NCBI RefSeq assembly: GCF_900107275.1
Contig: NZ_FNPI01000001.1
Location: forward strand, 682,001-746,000
Length of the DNA stretch: 64,000 nt
Origin: Evansella caseinilytica
GTDB lineage: Bacteria; Bacillota; Bacilli; Bacillales; Salisediminibacteriaceae
Reading direction: 5' to 3'
A program made the translations under genes and the position numbers. Each line of letters starts with the position of its first letter. Within the stretch, counting starts at the first letter, position 1. Shown here one piece after another: positions 17,121 through 27,200 of the stretch. The notes beneath the pieces were generated by a model, which was given only the letters and a program-made list of their open reading frames with translations, was not told the DNA's origin and made no database searches.

Positions 17121-17151
17121 ACTATAAAACATAACCTTACGTAAGGTTCAA
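17121..17151 (-). promoter_or_regulatory. MerR-type promoter (19-bp spacer with palindrome) for hsp33-merR
   Basis: On the minus strand TTGAAC (17151-17146) and TATAGT (17126-17121) are separated by exactly 19 bp. The -35/spacer region is overlapped by the perfect 16-bp palindrome AACCTTACGTAAGGTT (17133-17148). An over-long spacer with a centred dyad is the hallmark of promoters activated by MerR-family proteins, and the dyad resembles known TipA-type ACCT-CACGT..-AGGT operators. Confidence 0.85.
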
Positions 17152-17348
17152 GTAAAAATTTTTTTTTACCGCCTTCCTAATGTGAACTGCGCGAAAGGGA
17201 AGAATCCTTTCTGTATAGGAACGAAGGGCTTTCAACCAGCTCCCATTTTATGATAGCGGCAGAAAAAAGCCAGCTGAGCATGAGATATCCGGCATCATGA
17301 CACCATCACACCGGACCGCGGCTAAAATCCTTTGCTTTATGCATACTA

Positions 17349-17626
17349 ATAGAGCGTGTTCAAAAGGAAATGGTTCCGCACGGCGCGTCTCAATTCCGCC
17401 TAAGTTCCGCTCACGTCCTGCGTCTCAAGGTTACTTGACGCAAATGGACTCGATGAAGCAAGCATATTCAGGTTGCATTGTCTGTTCAAAGAGGAGACAT
17501 ACAAGAGGGGAGAATGTCGGTCGAGGCGCTGTAGGCTTGAGCAGCGGAACATACGTACGTGGACAGTGGAGAACAACGTGACGATGAGAATCGTAGTCGC
17601 TGTTTTTTGGACTTTTTGAACATCCT
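17349..17626. repeat. MITE-like intergenic repeat family A, degenerate copy
   Basis: It starts AGAGCGTGTTCAAAAGG and ends CTTTTTGAACATCC. The first ~130 bp follow copies 842-1168 and 47041-47298 closely (TGGTTCCGC.., AATTCCGCCTAAG.., TCACGTCCTGCGTCT..). The second half is unrelated or scrambled. It occupies the whole gap before the HEAT-repeat gene. Confidence 0.6.
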
Positions 17627-17648
17627 TCAATTTCGACATGGAGGTGGG

Positions 17649-18701
17649 ATGGCTTTGGTTGAAGTTCTTCTATGGATCGTTGGCGGCAGCTTGTGTTTGC
17701 TGCTTGTGTCCTACGCCTATCTCATCTTTCAGAAAATAATGTATAACCGCTATCAAAAACGAAAAGAAGACTGGAAAAAACGGCTGCGCCGAGTCGTACG
17801 GCAATGCCTGGAAGCGGACTGTCCGGAATCGTTCCCGTATAACGAAAGGATCTCGCTGCACGCTGCGGAAGATATCCTACTGCAATACATAACGGTGCTA
17901 AAAGGAAAAGAGATGCGAGCAAAAATTCAAACGGTTGCCTGGCAACTGCTTCACGAGCATTACTCCAAATGCTTGAAGAGCAGCCGGCGCGCTGCCCGGT
18001 TGAACGCGCTGTATCATATCGACACCTTTCGTTTTGACCAATTCAAGCCGGCATTAGTCGCACTGGTGAATAAACCTCGTACAACAAAGGAAGAGAAATT
18101 TTTGATTTACCGGATTTTGGCCTCGTTTCAGTATCCGGGTCTCCATCAACTGCTATGTGAGATGCAGGAGCCGCTGCCTGATTTTTTGTGTAAAGATATT
18201 ATTCGCCGTCTCAATCCGCAGTCGTTGAACAAGTACCTTCATTGTTTTTTTTCCTGTCCGCCGGCAATCCAGCGCAGCATCGTTGATGTGCTCGGCAATA
18301 AACGCGACATTCGCTCTATGGAATTTATTGAAGACTTGCTTACGGAAGATGACCACGAACTGCGAATTCGGGCGTTGAAGGCGCTCAGCAGTATCGGCTT
18401 TATCAAGGACGAAGCGACACTTCTTGATTTACGCCGTTCCCCCCATTGGCAGGAAAAAATGATGGTGGCGAAGCTGTTCGGCGTTCTGAAGAAGGAAACA
18501 TTTATCGCGCCGTTGAAGGAACTGCTTGCGGACGAGGCGTGGTGGGTGAGAACGACCGCTGCGCAAGCAATTGCTCAGTATCCTCAAGGAGTGCAAGTAT
18601 TGCAGGAGATTGCGGATGATACGAGGAACGATGCTGATCCCTTTGCCAAAGACATGGCAAGAGAATGGGTGGCGAGGAGCTTTGAGAAAAATGGCGTTTA
18701 G
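17649..18701 (+). CDS. Membrane-anchored HEAT-repeat protein
   Basis: 350 residues. One N-terminal membrane segment ('VEVLLWIVGGSLCLLLVSYAYLIF', residues ~4-27; shown for location) is followed by a basic cytoplasmic stretch and an alpha-helical HEAT/PBS-lyase-like repeat region. Clear repeat units are 'RSMEFIEDLLTEDDHELRIRALKALSSIG' (around residue 225) and 'LKELLADEAWWVRTTAAQAIAQY' (around 300). ATG 17649 is chosen; GGAGG lies only 4 nt upstream. Its end overlaps the start of a GT2 glycosyltransferase by 11 nt, so it is probably a scaffold or regulatory partner for that enzyme. HEAT proteins beside membrane GT2 enzymes occur in other Bacillaceae; the specific function is unknown. Confidence 0.8.
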   Translation: MALVEVLLWIVGGSLCLLLVSYAYLIFQKIMYNRYQKRKEDWKKRLRRVVRQCLEADCPESFPYNERISLHAAEDILLQYITVLKGKEMRAKIQTVAWQLLHEHYSKCLKSSRRAARLNALYHIDTFRFDQFKPALVALVNKPRTTKEEKFLIYRILASFQYPGLHQLLCEMQEPLPDFLCKDIIRRLNPQSLNKYLHCFFSCPPAIQRSIVDVLGNKRDIRSMEFIEDLLTEDDHELRIRALKALSSIGFIKDEATLLDLRRSPHWQEKMMVAKLFGVLKKETFIAPLKELLADEAWWVRTTAAQAIAQYPQGVQVLQEIADDTRNDADPFAKDMAREWVARSFEKNGV

Positions 18702-20100
18702 TGCAAATGACTTATTCAGCTATATAAGCTATTTCATCATTGCGTATACTGTATTTGTTACTTCCTTCTATCTTGTTTTATTCATTATCTCGATGCGGAA
18801 AATCAAAAAAAATTATCCGCTGAACAGAAACGAAAAATATGAAGAAATGATTGATTCCGATTTTTCTCCGCCAGTATCGATTCTCGTCCCGGCGTTTAAT
18901 GAGGCCGCGGGAATTTACGGGTCGGTAAAATCGTTGCTGGACTTGCAATACCCGGCTTATGAAATCATTGTCATCAACGACGGCTCCACCGACAATACAC
19001 TTGCCCTGCTGTTAGAAAAATTTGCGATGGCGGAGGTAACGAGAATCATAAGAAGACAGCTGTGGACGAAAGAAGTCAGCGCCGTTTACCGGTCGACATA
19101 TTATCCTCATCTCTATGTGATCGATAAAGAAAACGGCGGAAAATCCGATGCCCTGAATGCCGGAATCAATTTTTCCCGCTACCCGTATTTTTGCTCCCTT
19201 GATGGTGATTCGATCCTGGAGTCAGACGCTTTTCTGAAGATCATGAAGCCGATTCTCGATGCAAAAGAAGAAATTGTTGCCGTTGGCGGAAATGTGCGGA
19301 TTGCCAACGGCTGCACGATTGAAAAAGGCAGGATCAAGCAAGTGGGGTTATCGGCCAACGTTCTTGTAAAAATGCAGGTGATTGAGTATCTCCGGGCATT
19401 TCTAATGGGACGGATCGCTTTAAGTCACTATAATATCCTGCTTATCGTGTCCGGTGCGTTCGGTGTTTTTTCCAAGGAGTGGGTGATCCGGGCCGGCGGC
19501 TATAAAACAACTACGGTCGGGGAGGATATGGAGCTGATCGTCCGCCTGCACCGGCTGATCGTTGAAGGGAGGCACCGGGCAGCAATTCATTTTATCCCGC
19601 ATCCCGTCTGCTGGACGGAGGCGCCGGAAACTGCAAGCGTGTTAAAAAAACAGCGGACCCGCTGGCATCGCGGTCTTTTTGAGAGCTTGTGGGCTCACCG
19701 GAAAATGCTGTTTAACCGAAAGTACGGAAAAATCGGGCTAATTTCGATGCCGTATTTTTTATTTGTGGAACTGCTTGGACCGATCATCGAGTTTTTCGGG
19801 TATTTCATTATTGTCATCGGCTTGTGGCGAGGCAATCTCTATTTGGAATACGCCGTTATTATTTTTTTGATTACGCTGCTCTACGGTTCATGCCTGTCAA
19901 TGGGTGCTGTTCTGCTGGAAGAATGGAGCCAGCGAAAATATCCGAAGGTATCCGACATTTCCAAGCTGTTCTTCTTTGCGCTGACCGAATCTCTCTGGTA
20001 CCGCTTCATGGTGTCGTATTGGCGGTTCATCGGCTTTTTTCAAGCTGTTTTTCAAAAAAAAGGCTGGGGGCATATTGAGCGCAAAGGCGTGATTAAATAA
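18691..20100 (+). CDS. Processive family-2 glycosyltransferase, membrane (BcsA/PgaC/YdaM-like)
   Basis: 469 residues. One or two N-terminal membrane helices, a cytoplasmic GT-A domain and about three C-terminal helices. GT2 motifs: 'VPAFNEAAGIYGSV' and 'INDGSTDNT' (UDP-sugar binding), 'SLDGDSI' (DXD metal site), 'TVGEDMELIVRL' (catalytic Glu-Asp) and 'KKQRTRWHRG' (the QXXRW motif of processive synthases). It would polymerise a polysaccharide from nucleotide sugars and export it through the membrane. ATG 18691 lies within the end of the HEAT gene, with GAGGAG 11 nt upstream. The polymer is unknown. No deacetylase or c-di-GMP-binding PilZ domain is seen. Confidence 0.92.
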   Translation: MAFSANDLFSYISYFIIAYTVFVTSFYLVLFIISMRKIKKNYPLNRNEKYEEMIDSDFSPPVSILVPAFNEAAGIYGSVKSLLDLQYPAYEIIVINDGSTDNTLALLLEKFAMAEVTRIIRRQLWTKEVSAVYRSTYYPHLYVIDKENGGKSDALNAGINFSRYPYFCSLDGDSILESDAFLKIMKPILDAKEEIVAVGGNVRIANGCTIEKGRIKQVGLSANVLVKMQVIEYLRAFLMGRIALSHYNILLIVSGAFGVFSKEWVIRAGGYKTTTVGEDMELIVRLHRLIVEGRHRAAIHFIPHPVCWTEAPETASVLKKQRTRWHRGLFESLWAHRKMLFNRKYGKIGLISMPYFLFVELLGPIIEFFGYFIIVIGLWRGNLYLEYAVIIFLITLLYGSCLSMGAVLLEEWSQRKYPKVSDISKLFFFALTESLWYRFMVSYWRFIGFFQAVFQKKGWGHIERKGVIK

Positions 20101-20382
20101 GGAAGTATTGCACTGTTGTTAAGGAACTGGATGAGTGCGAAGCACAACTGGCGTGATCAAATAGGAGTGTTGCACCGTGCCTGTTTCGGAGGTAGTGCGA
20201 TTGGATGGAGGCGGTAGCAGAGTGATTTCGCAGGGGAATGTCCCGCAAGCGCGAGAAAGCGGGACAGGAAAGACAGTGTAGGAAACGTCTGATGGGCACG
20301 AATAGAAGTTAATCATGCTCGAAAGTAGTTACGGAGCGTCGAATGCTAACGAATAGAGGCTAATCGTGATCGAAACAAGCTT
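20101..20382. other. Intergenic stretch with hairpin repeats
   Basis: No gene. It contains TGTCCCGC..GCGGGACA (about 20239-20263) as a strong hairpin and two units of the CGAATAG..TAATCRTG family D repeat (about 20298-20375) that also occurs at 41935-42065. Confidence 0.45.
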
Positions 20383-20682
20383 ATGAAACGTCGGATGAAG
20401 GCAGTTGTTTTGCTCATTGGTGTGCTGTTGCATGCGATTGGTTGGGGCTTGATGAGCATGCCGAGCACAACGGCGGGACTGAATGGATTAAGCAAGGAAG
20501 AAGTATCTGATGGCAATGCTTTCACTAATTTATGGCGCCAAATGTTCCGCGCGTTGTCAGTTGTGCTTATTATTCAGTTGTACAGCATTGTTCGTGAGCT
20601 TGGGATCGCTGGAGTTTCACTTTTGTATGGATTGTTCGGGTTATTTTTTATTTTATTTTGCGTTGTTGTTCGCTGTGAGTGA
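20383..20682 (+). pseudogene. C-terminal remnant of a DHA2/EmrB-type MFS transporter
   Basis: Only 99 codons. The segment 'SMPSTTAGLNGLSKEEVSDGNAFTNLWRQ' region closely follows the conserved late motif of 14-helix DHA2 exporters (in intact proteins: ..PxTTAGLNxLPxExxxxGxAxxNxxRQ), and hydrophobic helices precede and follow it. The rest of a ~480-residue transporter is absent upstream. A weak start is available, so a peptide could be made, but I interpret it as a decayed gene end. Confidence 0.6.
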
Positions 20683-20765
20683 GCTGGAACAGCCTGATCG
20701 TCTGAGACAAACATCCCCTTATATGTGAACGAGCCGCCATTCTATGTTACTATTTTGAATAAGGG

Positions 20766-21020
20766 GCTGTGTCAAAAGCCAAAACTATTTTAAAAATATC
20801 AGGGCAATGGCGCCGTGCTTGTCTCTTCCTCTGCAAGCACAGCTAAGATGACTATCCGTCGAGACAACTCGATGGGAAAGGCATCGTAGCTTTGCTCGTC
20901 GCTGCACGCTCGATAGGAAAAAACCACTCCTATCGGCTTTTGAATAGATGCAGCGGCTTCGCTCATTGCTTCGGGGGTGTCTCAAAAGGGAAAAAACACC
21001 CTTTTGAGACACCTCCATTT
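20766..21020. repeat. Intergenic repeat family B, copy 1
   Basis: About 255 bp, bounded by CTGTGTCAAAAG on the left and a terminal hairpin GTGTCTCAAAAGGG / CCCTTTTGAGACAC on the right. Inside is a block of about 110 bp with AATGAGCGAAGC..GGTTTTTTCCTATCG (read on the minus strand) that matches the repeat at 32150-32345 inside the microcompartment operon. The block is also distantly like family A (AATGAGTGGAGCCGATGCA..). No coding potential. Confidence 0.6.
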
Positions 21021-21122
21021 TAATCGAAACAAGCCGGGAGCAACGGGCCGTACTTCATTGAGAAGCTGCGAGCTTCAGCACACGGGACGGGCTGCGGAAA
21101 CAATGTATTGGCGGTGAGAAGG

Positions 21123-21752
21123 ATGAAAGATCAGTGGCTGGACTGGGCGAAACAACTGCAATCGATAGCGCAAGCCGGACTGACTTACTCCAAGGATGTC
21201 TATGACCTGGAGAGGTTTGAGCAGCTTCGGACGCTCAGCGTGGAAATCATGACGAAACACACCGATGTGGAAATGACAAAAATAACAGATTTATTTGCAA
21301 ACGAAACCGGCTACGCCACTCCGAAAGTGGATATTCGGGCTGTAGTTTTCAAAGACGAAAAAATTTTACTGGTAAAAGAAACGATTGATGGAAAATGGTC
21401 ACTGCCCGGGGGCTGGGCGGATATCGGTTATACTCCCGGGGAAGTCGCGGTGAAAGAAACAAAGGAGGAAGCGGGCTTTGATGTCAAGGCGACAAAATTG
21501 CTGGCAGTGCTCGATAAGAAATGTCATCCGCATCCGCCGTCTCCATACCATGTCTATAAAATATTTATTCGATGTGAAATTATTGGTGGAGAGCCGATGA
21601 AGGGAACAGAGACAAGCGACGTGGCTTTTTTTGCCGAAACCGAGCTGCCGCCGCTGTCCGTTGGCCGCAATACAACATCGCAAATCAAGCTGGCGTTCGA
21701 ATATTTGCGAAATCCTGATAAACCGGCCTGCTTCGATGAAGTCGCTAGATAA
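21123..21752 (+). CDS. NUDIX hydrolase with N-terminal NUDIX_N helical domain
   Basis: 209 residues. The N-terminal ~60 residues ('WLDWAKQLQSIAQAGLTYSKD' region) form the small helical domain found in many Firmicute NUDIX proteins. The catalytic Nudix box GX5EX7REUXEEXGU is at about residues 100-122: 'GGWADIGYTPGEVAVKETKEEAGFDV' region, with Lys in place of the usual Arg in REUXEE (KETKEE). It would hydrolyse a nucleoside diphosphate linked to another moiety. ATG 21123 is taken from the family N terminus although AGAAGG is too close. A TTG at 21108 is an alternative. Substrate unknown. Confidence 0.88.
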   Translation: MKDQWLDWAKQLQSIAQAGLTYSKDVYDLERFEQLRTLSVEIMTKHTDVEMTKITDLFANETGYATPKVDIRAVVFKDEKILLVKETIDGKWSLPGGWADIGYTPGEVAVKETKEEAGFDVKATKLLAVLDKKCHPHPPSPYHVYKIFIRCEIIGGEPMKGTETSDVAFFAETELPPLSVGRNTTSQIKLAFEYLRNPDKPACFDEVAR

Positions 21753-21823
21753 GGAAAAAGGCAGTGCCGCTCAAGCGTTTGAGGCCTGGTTGTAGTTGAT
21801 TTTCATGTTATTACCAAAAAGTT

Positions 21824-21854
21824 CGCAAAGATATTTTTCTTTGCGGCTTTTTTT
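21824..21854 (+). terminator. Intrinsic terminator after the NUDIX gene
   Basis: CGCAAAGA / TCTTTGCG stem with a 6-nt loop, followed by GC and seven T residues. Confidence 0.9.
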
Positions 21855-22060
21855 ATGCTTGGAACTTCTATTTTTCCGGAAAAAGCTTTGTTAACACATA
21901 GGTTCGGAGGGGGACCTTCTCCTGTTCATTTCTGACTATCTATGTTGTAATAATTTTCTAAAAAAAAGGCACTTATTTATTGACAAAAAATTCTACTTAT
22001 TCTGAATTGATAGGATAATATATAATGAAATTAACCGGCAAATAAAAGGAGCTGATCTGG

Positions 22061-23791
22061 ATGAATGTTATGAGAGGCCTGAGGGGACGATTAATTTTAT
22101 TAGGTTTTGTTCCGGTATTTTTATTTTTATTACTTAGTTTTGCTTATATTGTACCTTCGACGAAAAAAGATATTTTTAATGAAAAAGAATTACAGACAAA
22201 AGAGTTTGTAAATATTGGTATGTCAACGATTGAGCTATACTATTCCATGGAGCAAAGCGGAGAGCTAACGAGGGAGGAAGCGCAGGAAAGCGCCAAAGCG
22301 GTCATTAAAAATATCCGCTTCGGGGAAACAATGGAAGATTACTTTTGGATCAATGACACACATCCAAGAATGATCATGCACCCTTTTCGACCGGATTTAG
22401 ACGGGGCCGACTTAAGCGAGTTGCAGGATCCTGACGGGCTTCATTTATTTAATGAATTTGTTAAGGTCACAGATGAGGCTGGCAGTGGATTTGTCCCATA
22501 TCAATGGCAATATTACAGTGACAGTGAAAGAATTGAGCCAAAGCTGTCGTATGTGGCGAAATTTGAACCGTGGGACTGGATCATCGGAACAGGCATTTAT
22601 ACAAATGATGTTGCTGAAATTGTCAATCGGAAAATGGTGACGACAGTCGGCTATATTTTGGTCATTATTGTAATAACATCTACAGTTATTGTCATATTTT
22701 CCTATAAATTAGTTATTCATCCGTTAAACGATGCCGTTCGTATTGGCGAAAAAATGGCTGCAGGAGATTTTACCGAAGACATTGATCAAAAATATATAGG
22801 AAAGAAAGATGAAATTAGCAGGTTATTAACGATTTTTGGACGGATTAACAAAAATATGGCAGATATGATTGGCGATGTTTTAAACAGCTCCAATAACATT
22901 GACCATCAAGCCAGTCAGTTGAAAATCCAAGCGGAAGATACAAATGATTCCATTGAAAATACAGTGGATGCAAGTAAGAACTTGTTGGACGCAGCGGCAA
23001 GTCAAAAGGTTGGAGCAAGCGAAAGCTATACGGCCATTGAAGAAATGGCCATCGGTGTCAACAATATTGCCGAAACGTCCAGCAGTATCAATCACTTTTC
23101 TGTCAATCTAATCGACAAAGTTTCAGCTGGAAATGAGATTGTGACGGAAGCGATCAACAAAATGTTGGAAATAAAAGGAGTGACGGAAAGTACAAGCGAT
23201 GTCATTAAACAGCTTAACGAAGACACGAACGAAATCGGTTCCATTTTAGCGTTGATTAACGACGTAGCAGATCAGACTAATCTCCTGGCATTGAATGCTG
23301 CCATCGAAGCGGCGCGGGTCGGGGAGCAAGGGAAAGGGTTTGCGGTCGTCGCCGATGAAATTCGTAAACTGGCAACCAGCACGGCCGATTCTGTCGGTAA
23401 AGTTGCGAAAATTATTGATGCCGTTGCCGGGAAAACAGATGAAGCCGTGAACAAAACACGAATGAGCGTCAACAGTGTCGAGCAGGGTATTGACAATGTG
23501 AAGAAAGTGGAAATACTGTTTTTTGACATTTTGAAGTCTCAGGAGGAGATTTCCAAGCAAATCAGCGAAATGTCCGCCATCACGGTGGAAATGTCGGCCG
23601 GAGCTGAAGAAATCACCGCTACGGTATCTGAATTCAGCAACACGGCTGAGCTTACAGCAAACAACGCACAAACCATTTTAGACGTGTCAACGCAACAATT
23701 GGAAAACATGAATAAGGTCCTTGCATTTGCTCAAGAGCTGGACAGCATGTCCAATACCTTAAAAACGCTGGTTAACCAGTTTAAAGTGTAA
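22061..23791 (+). CDS. Methyl-accepting chemotaxis protein with single Cache sensor domain
   Basis: 576 residues. Membrane helix 1 is at ~10-30, then an extracellular sCache_2 domain (~35-190) with the family signature '[19 protein letters not shown]' near 95-112 and '[14 protein letters not shown]' near 173. Membrane helix 2 is ~195-215, then HAMP and a signalling domain whose hairpin tip '[32 protein letters not shown]' region is centred around residue 415. sCache_2 receptors usually sense small carboxylates. AAAGGAG precedes ATG 22061. It signals to CheA/CheW encoded elsewhere. Confidence 0.95.
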   Translation: MNVMRGLRGRLILLGFVPVFLFLLLSFAYIVPSTKKDIFNEKELQTKEFVNIGMSTIELYYSMEQSGELTREEAQESAKAVIKNIRFGETMEDYFWINDTHPRMIMHPFRPDLDGADLSELQDPDGLHLFNEFVKVTDEAGSGFVPYQWQYYSDSERIEPKLSYVAKFEPWDWIIGTGIYTNDVAEIVNRKMVTTVGYILVIIVITSTVIVIFSYKLVIHPLNDAVRIGEKMAAGDFTEDIDQKYIGKKDEISRLLTIFGRINKNMADMIGDVLNSSNNIDHQASQLKIQAEDTNDSIENTVDASKNLLDAAASQKVGASESYTAIEEMAIGVNNIAETSSSINHFSVNLIDKVSAGNEIVTEAINKMLEIKGVTESTSDVIKQLNEDTNEIGSILALINDVADQTNLLALNAAIEAARVGEQGKGFAVVADEIRKLATSTADSVGKVAKIIDAVAGKTDEAVNKTRMSVNSVEQGIDNVKKVEILFFDILKSQEEISKQISEMSAITVEMSAGAEEITATVSEFSNTAELTANNAQTILDVSTQQLENMNKVLAFAQELDSMSNTLKTLVNQFKV

Positions 23792-23808
23792 GCGGAAATA
23801 ATAGAAAA

Positions 23809-23853
23809 GGATGTTCTGAATGTTTTTACCAATTCAGACATCCCTTTTTTTAT
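23809..23853 (+). terminator. Intrinsic terminator after the chemoreceptor gene
   Basis: GGATGTTCTGAAT / ATTCAGACATCC stem (one bulged base), followed by seven T residues. Confidence 0.88.
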
Positions 23854-24260
23854 CCCAACTTCAAATGGACTGTGTTCAAAAAATAGTAAAAATCTGACCG
23901 GAACCTTGAAAAAATCCACTTTCGACATTTTGGGGAGAACAAAAGCACTTCCTTTCAATCCCTTCATAATTTCGCGCCCACTACCGAAAAAGGACAAATT
24001 CACTTTTTCAATGCTTCGCGTGTGTAATCCCTATTTTTTCACCAAGACTTTTGTTGTCAGATGTGCCTGCATTTACTGGAATGACAACCCCTGAGCTACA
24101 TTCCCGTATGCACGTTCCGATGAATGTACAACAAACCGTCTTGATATTTATTATCCTTCTTTTCCGGCAATTGCTTAAAATGAGCAGGATGAGCGGTATT
24201 AAGACATCTGGAAGACCGCTTTTTTCCATTTGATGTGTGTTCAACAAGGAGGGTCGAATT
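23854..24260. other. Leader/intergenic region upstream of the PFOR gene
   Basis: About 400 bp without a gene. The left edge has TGTGTTCAAAAA and the right edge TGTGTTCAACAAGG, family-A-like ends, but the interior does not match the other copies. A promoter for the PFOR gene should be here; I see no convincing sigma-A boxes. Confidence 0.35.
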
Positions 24261-27200
24261 TTGAAAAAAATAATCGACGGCAACGAAGCTGCAGCCTGGA
24301 TGTCCTACGCTTTTACGGAAGCGGCAGTTCTTTATCCGATAACCCCTGCCACTGGAATGGCCGAAAAAGTGGAGAAGTGGGCAGCTGCTGGTCGGACAAA
24401 CGCCTTTCATCACTCTATAAAAATAATACCGATGCAGTCCGAGGCGGGAGTGGCCGGCACGCTCCACGGCTTGCTGAAAGCAGGGACGCTGGCTGCTGCC
24501 TATACCTGTTCACAAGGATTGCTGCTGATGTTGCCGACAATATACAAGCTGGTCGGAGAACTGCTGCCGGCTGTTATTCACGTTGCTGCCCGTTCAGTAG
24601 CAAGCAGTGCGTTAAGTATTTTTGGCGATCACAGCGACGTCATGGCGGTTCGGCAAACTGGTGCAGTGATGCTGTCGGCAGCATCCGTTCAGGAGGCCGC
24701 ACTGTTCAGTGCCGTCGCCCATTTGACAGCGGTGGAAGGGAGCCTGCCCGTCATCCATTTTTTTGATGGCTTTAATACAAGCCATGAACTGCAAAAAATC
24801 GAAGTCCCCGATTACAAAGTAATAAAGAAGCGGATGGATCAGGCCGCCTACCTTGCTTTCAAAGACAAAGCAATAAGCAATGAACAGCCCAGGGCCTACG
24901 GCAGCTCGCAAACTCCCGATATTTTCTTTCAACAGCTGGAGGCGGCAAACGCTGTCCATACCGCGATCCCGCAAATTGTCCAGAGCTGTCTGGAGGAACT
25001 GAATCCCCTCTTTCAAACCAACTGCTCGATTGTCGACTATGACGGCAGCAATATGGCGGAAGTGGTGATTGTGATCATGGGTTCTGTCAGCGGTACTGTC
25101 GGGCAGGTTGTTTATGAGCAGAACGAAGCCGGGAATCGCTGCGGCGTGATTACTATTCACTTATACCGGCCGTTTCCAACGGCGTTTTTCCTGAAAAAAC
25201 TTCCTGCATCAGTGAAAACAATCGTAGTGCTCGACCGGACAAAAGAACGAGGGTCCCAAGGAGAACCGCTGCTTCTCGATGTCCAGAGTGCCTGCTATGA
25301 ACTGCCGGAAAGGCCGGTGATCATCGGCGGAAGGTACGGTCTCGGATCAAAGGATGTGACCCCGGATCAAATCAGAGGCGTCCTTCACGAGAGCAGAAAA
25401 GCGCGGCCGAAATCAAGGTTTACGATCGGGATTATCGATGATGTTACGCACTTGTCGTTGCTGCCAAAAGGGAACAAGGATTTAACGGGTGACACCATTT
25501 ATCAGGTGAAGGTTTGGGGACGCGGATCGGATGGTGCGGTGAGCTGCAGCAGACAAACGGTAAAAATCGTCGGTCAGGAAACAGATTTGGAGGTGCAGGG
25601 ACAGTTCTGGCATGATGCCAAAAAGACGGGCGGACTCACGGTTTCCCAGCTGCGCTTCGGAAGAGAAGCCATTCGCTCCGCTTATAAGGTCCAAAACAGC
25701 GACTTTATTTCCTGCTATGACGAACGCTACCTGAAACAGTATAACGTGTTGGCCGGACTAAGGGAAAACGGGATTTTTTTGTTGAACTCATCCTGTCCAG
25801 ACGCCCCAGGGGATGCGATATCTGTGGAGACAAAAAGGTTTCTTGCCAGAAAGAACATTCAGTTTTACACGATAAACGCCGGAAAAATCGCAAACCAATT
25901 CAATCTCGGTCCCTATATTAATACGATCATGCAAACCTTGTTTTTCTATTTAACCGACCTTCTCCCGTTTGAAAAAGCCATTCAACGCCTAAAAGAGGAA
26001 ATCAAAAAAGCATATGGTGAACATGATCCAGCAATGGTTGCGGCCAATCACCGGGCGATGGAGCTGGCAGTTGCAAACGTGATGAAAGTGGACGTTCCTG
26101 AGAGGTGGAATCATTTCATTGCGGACGCTTCTTTCAAGAGAAAACCGGCAGAAGGAGCGAGAACCTTCCAGACACTCATTCAGCAGCCGTTGCAAAAGCA
26201 GGAAGGAAACACAATTTCCGTCGGAGATTTGCTGCGGAGCGGCATGATCGACGGTTCCTTGCCGCTAGGTACAAGTGCAATGGAGAAAAGAGGGATTGCC
26301 GAGCAACTGCCAGCATGGGACGAGGAATTTTGCCTGCAGTGCAATTTGTGTGCGGCAGTTTGCCCCCATGCAGCTATCAGGCCATTTTTAATGAACGCAG
26401 AACGAAGCGATGCTCCTCCCGGTTTTTCAACGATACCGGCATCCGGTGTGGAGTCCGCGATGTTCCGCATTCAAATATCTCCTGATGACTGCACCGGTTG
26501 CTCTCTGTGTGCGGAAGCTTGCCCTGCGGCACCGTCGGCATTGACAATGAAAGCCGCTGGCAGATGGAAGGAGGACGAGAATGAGCTGTGGAGCTATGCG
26601 CTGCAAAACGGAATCAACGACCATCCTTTTCGGCAGACAAGTCTGAAAGGCAGTCAGTTCAACCGACCGTTGCTGGAATTTTCCGGCGCGTGCGCGGGAT
26701 GCGGCGAAACGCCCTATGTGAAATTGCTTACCCAATTGTTCGGCGATCGCATAGTGATTGCGAATGCCACCGGCTGCTCATCCATTTGGGGCTGCTCGCT
26801 CCCTTCCGTTCCATATACTACGAATGGCGACGGCTGCGGCCCTGTTTGGGGAAATTCCTTGCTGGAAAACAATGCTGAATACGGGTACGGGATGAAATTA
26901 GGTCTGGATGTCATTCAAAATCACTTTCTGGAAGAGGCTGAGGCATGCTTGCGACAGGAAAAATACAGTCCGCTTTTTCGAAAAACATTGGAGGAGTGGC
27001 TGGAGGCATATCGACTGGGCAGACACACCCGAAAGACAGCCCATCAATTGATACGGGCTCTGGTAAATGAAAAGCAGACACATCCAGATTTGGAGCCTCT
27101 GTATCGCCTGCGCCGGCATTTAACGGCACGATCCCAATGGATTGTCGGCGGCGATGGCTGGGCGTATGACATCGGCTTCGGAGGCATCGATCACATTGTT

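Noticed and set aside
17297-17581. 94-codon plus-strand frame
   Set aside because: It lies within the family A repeat copy, has no ribosome site and no family resemblance.
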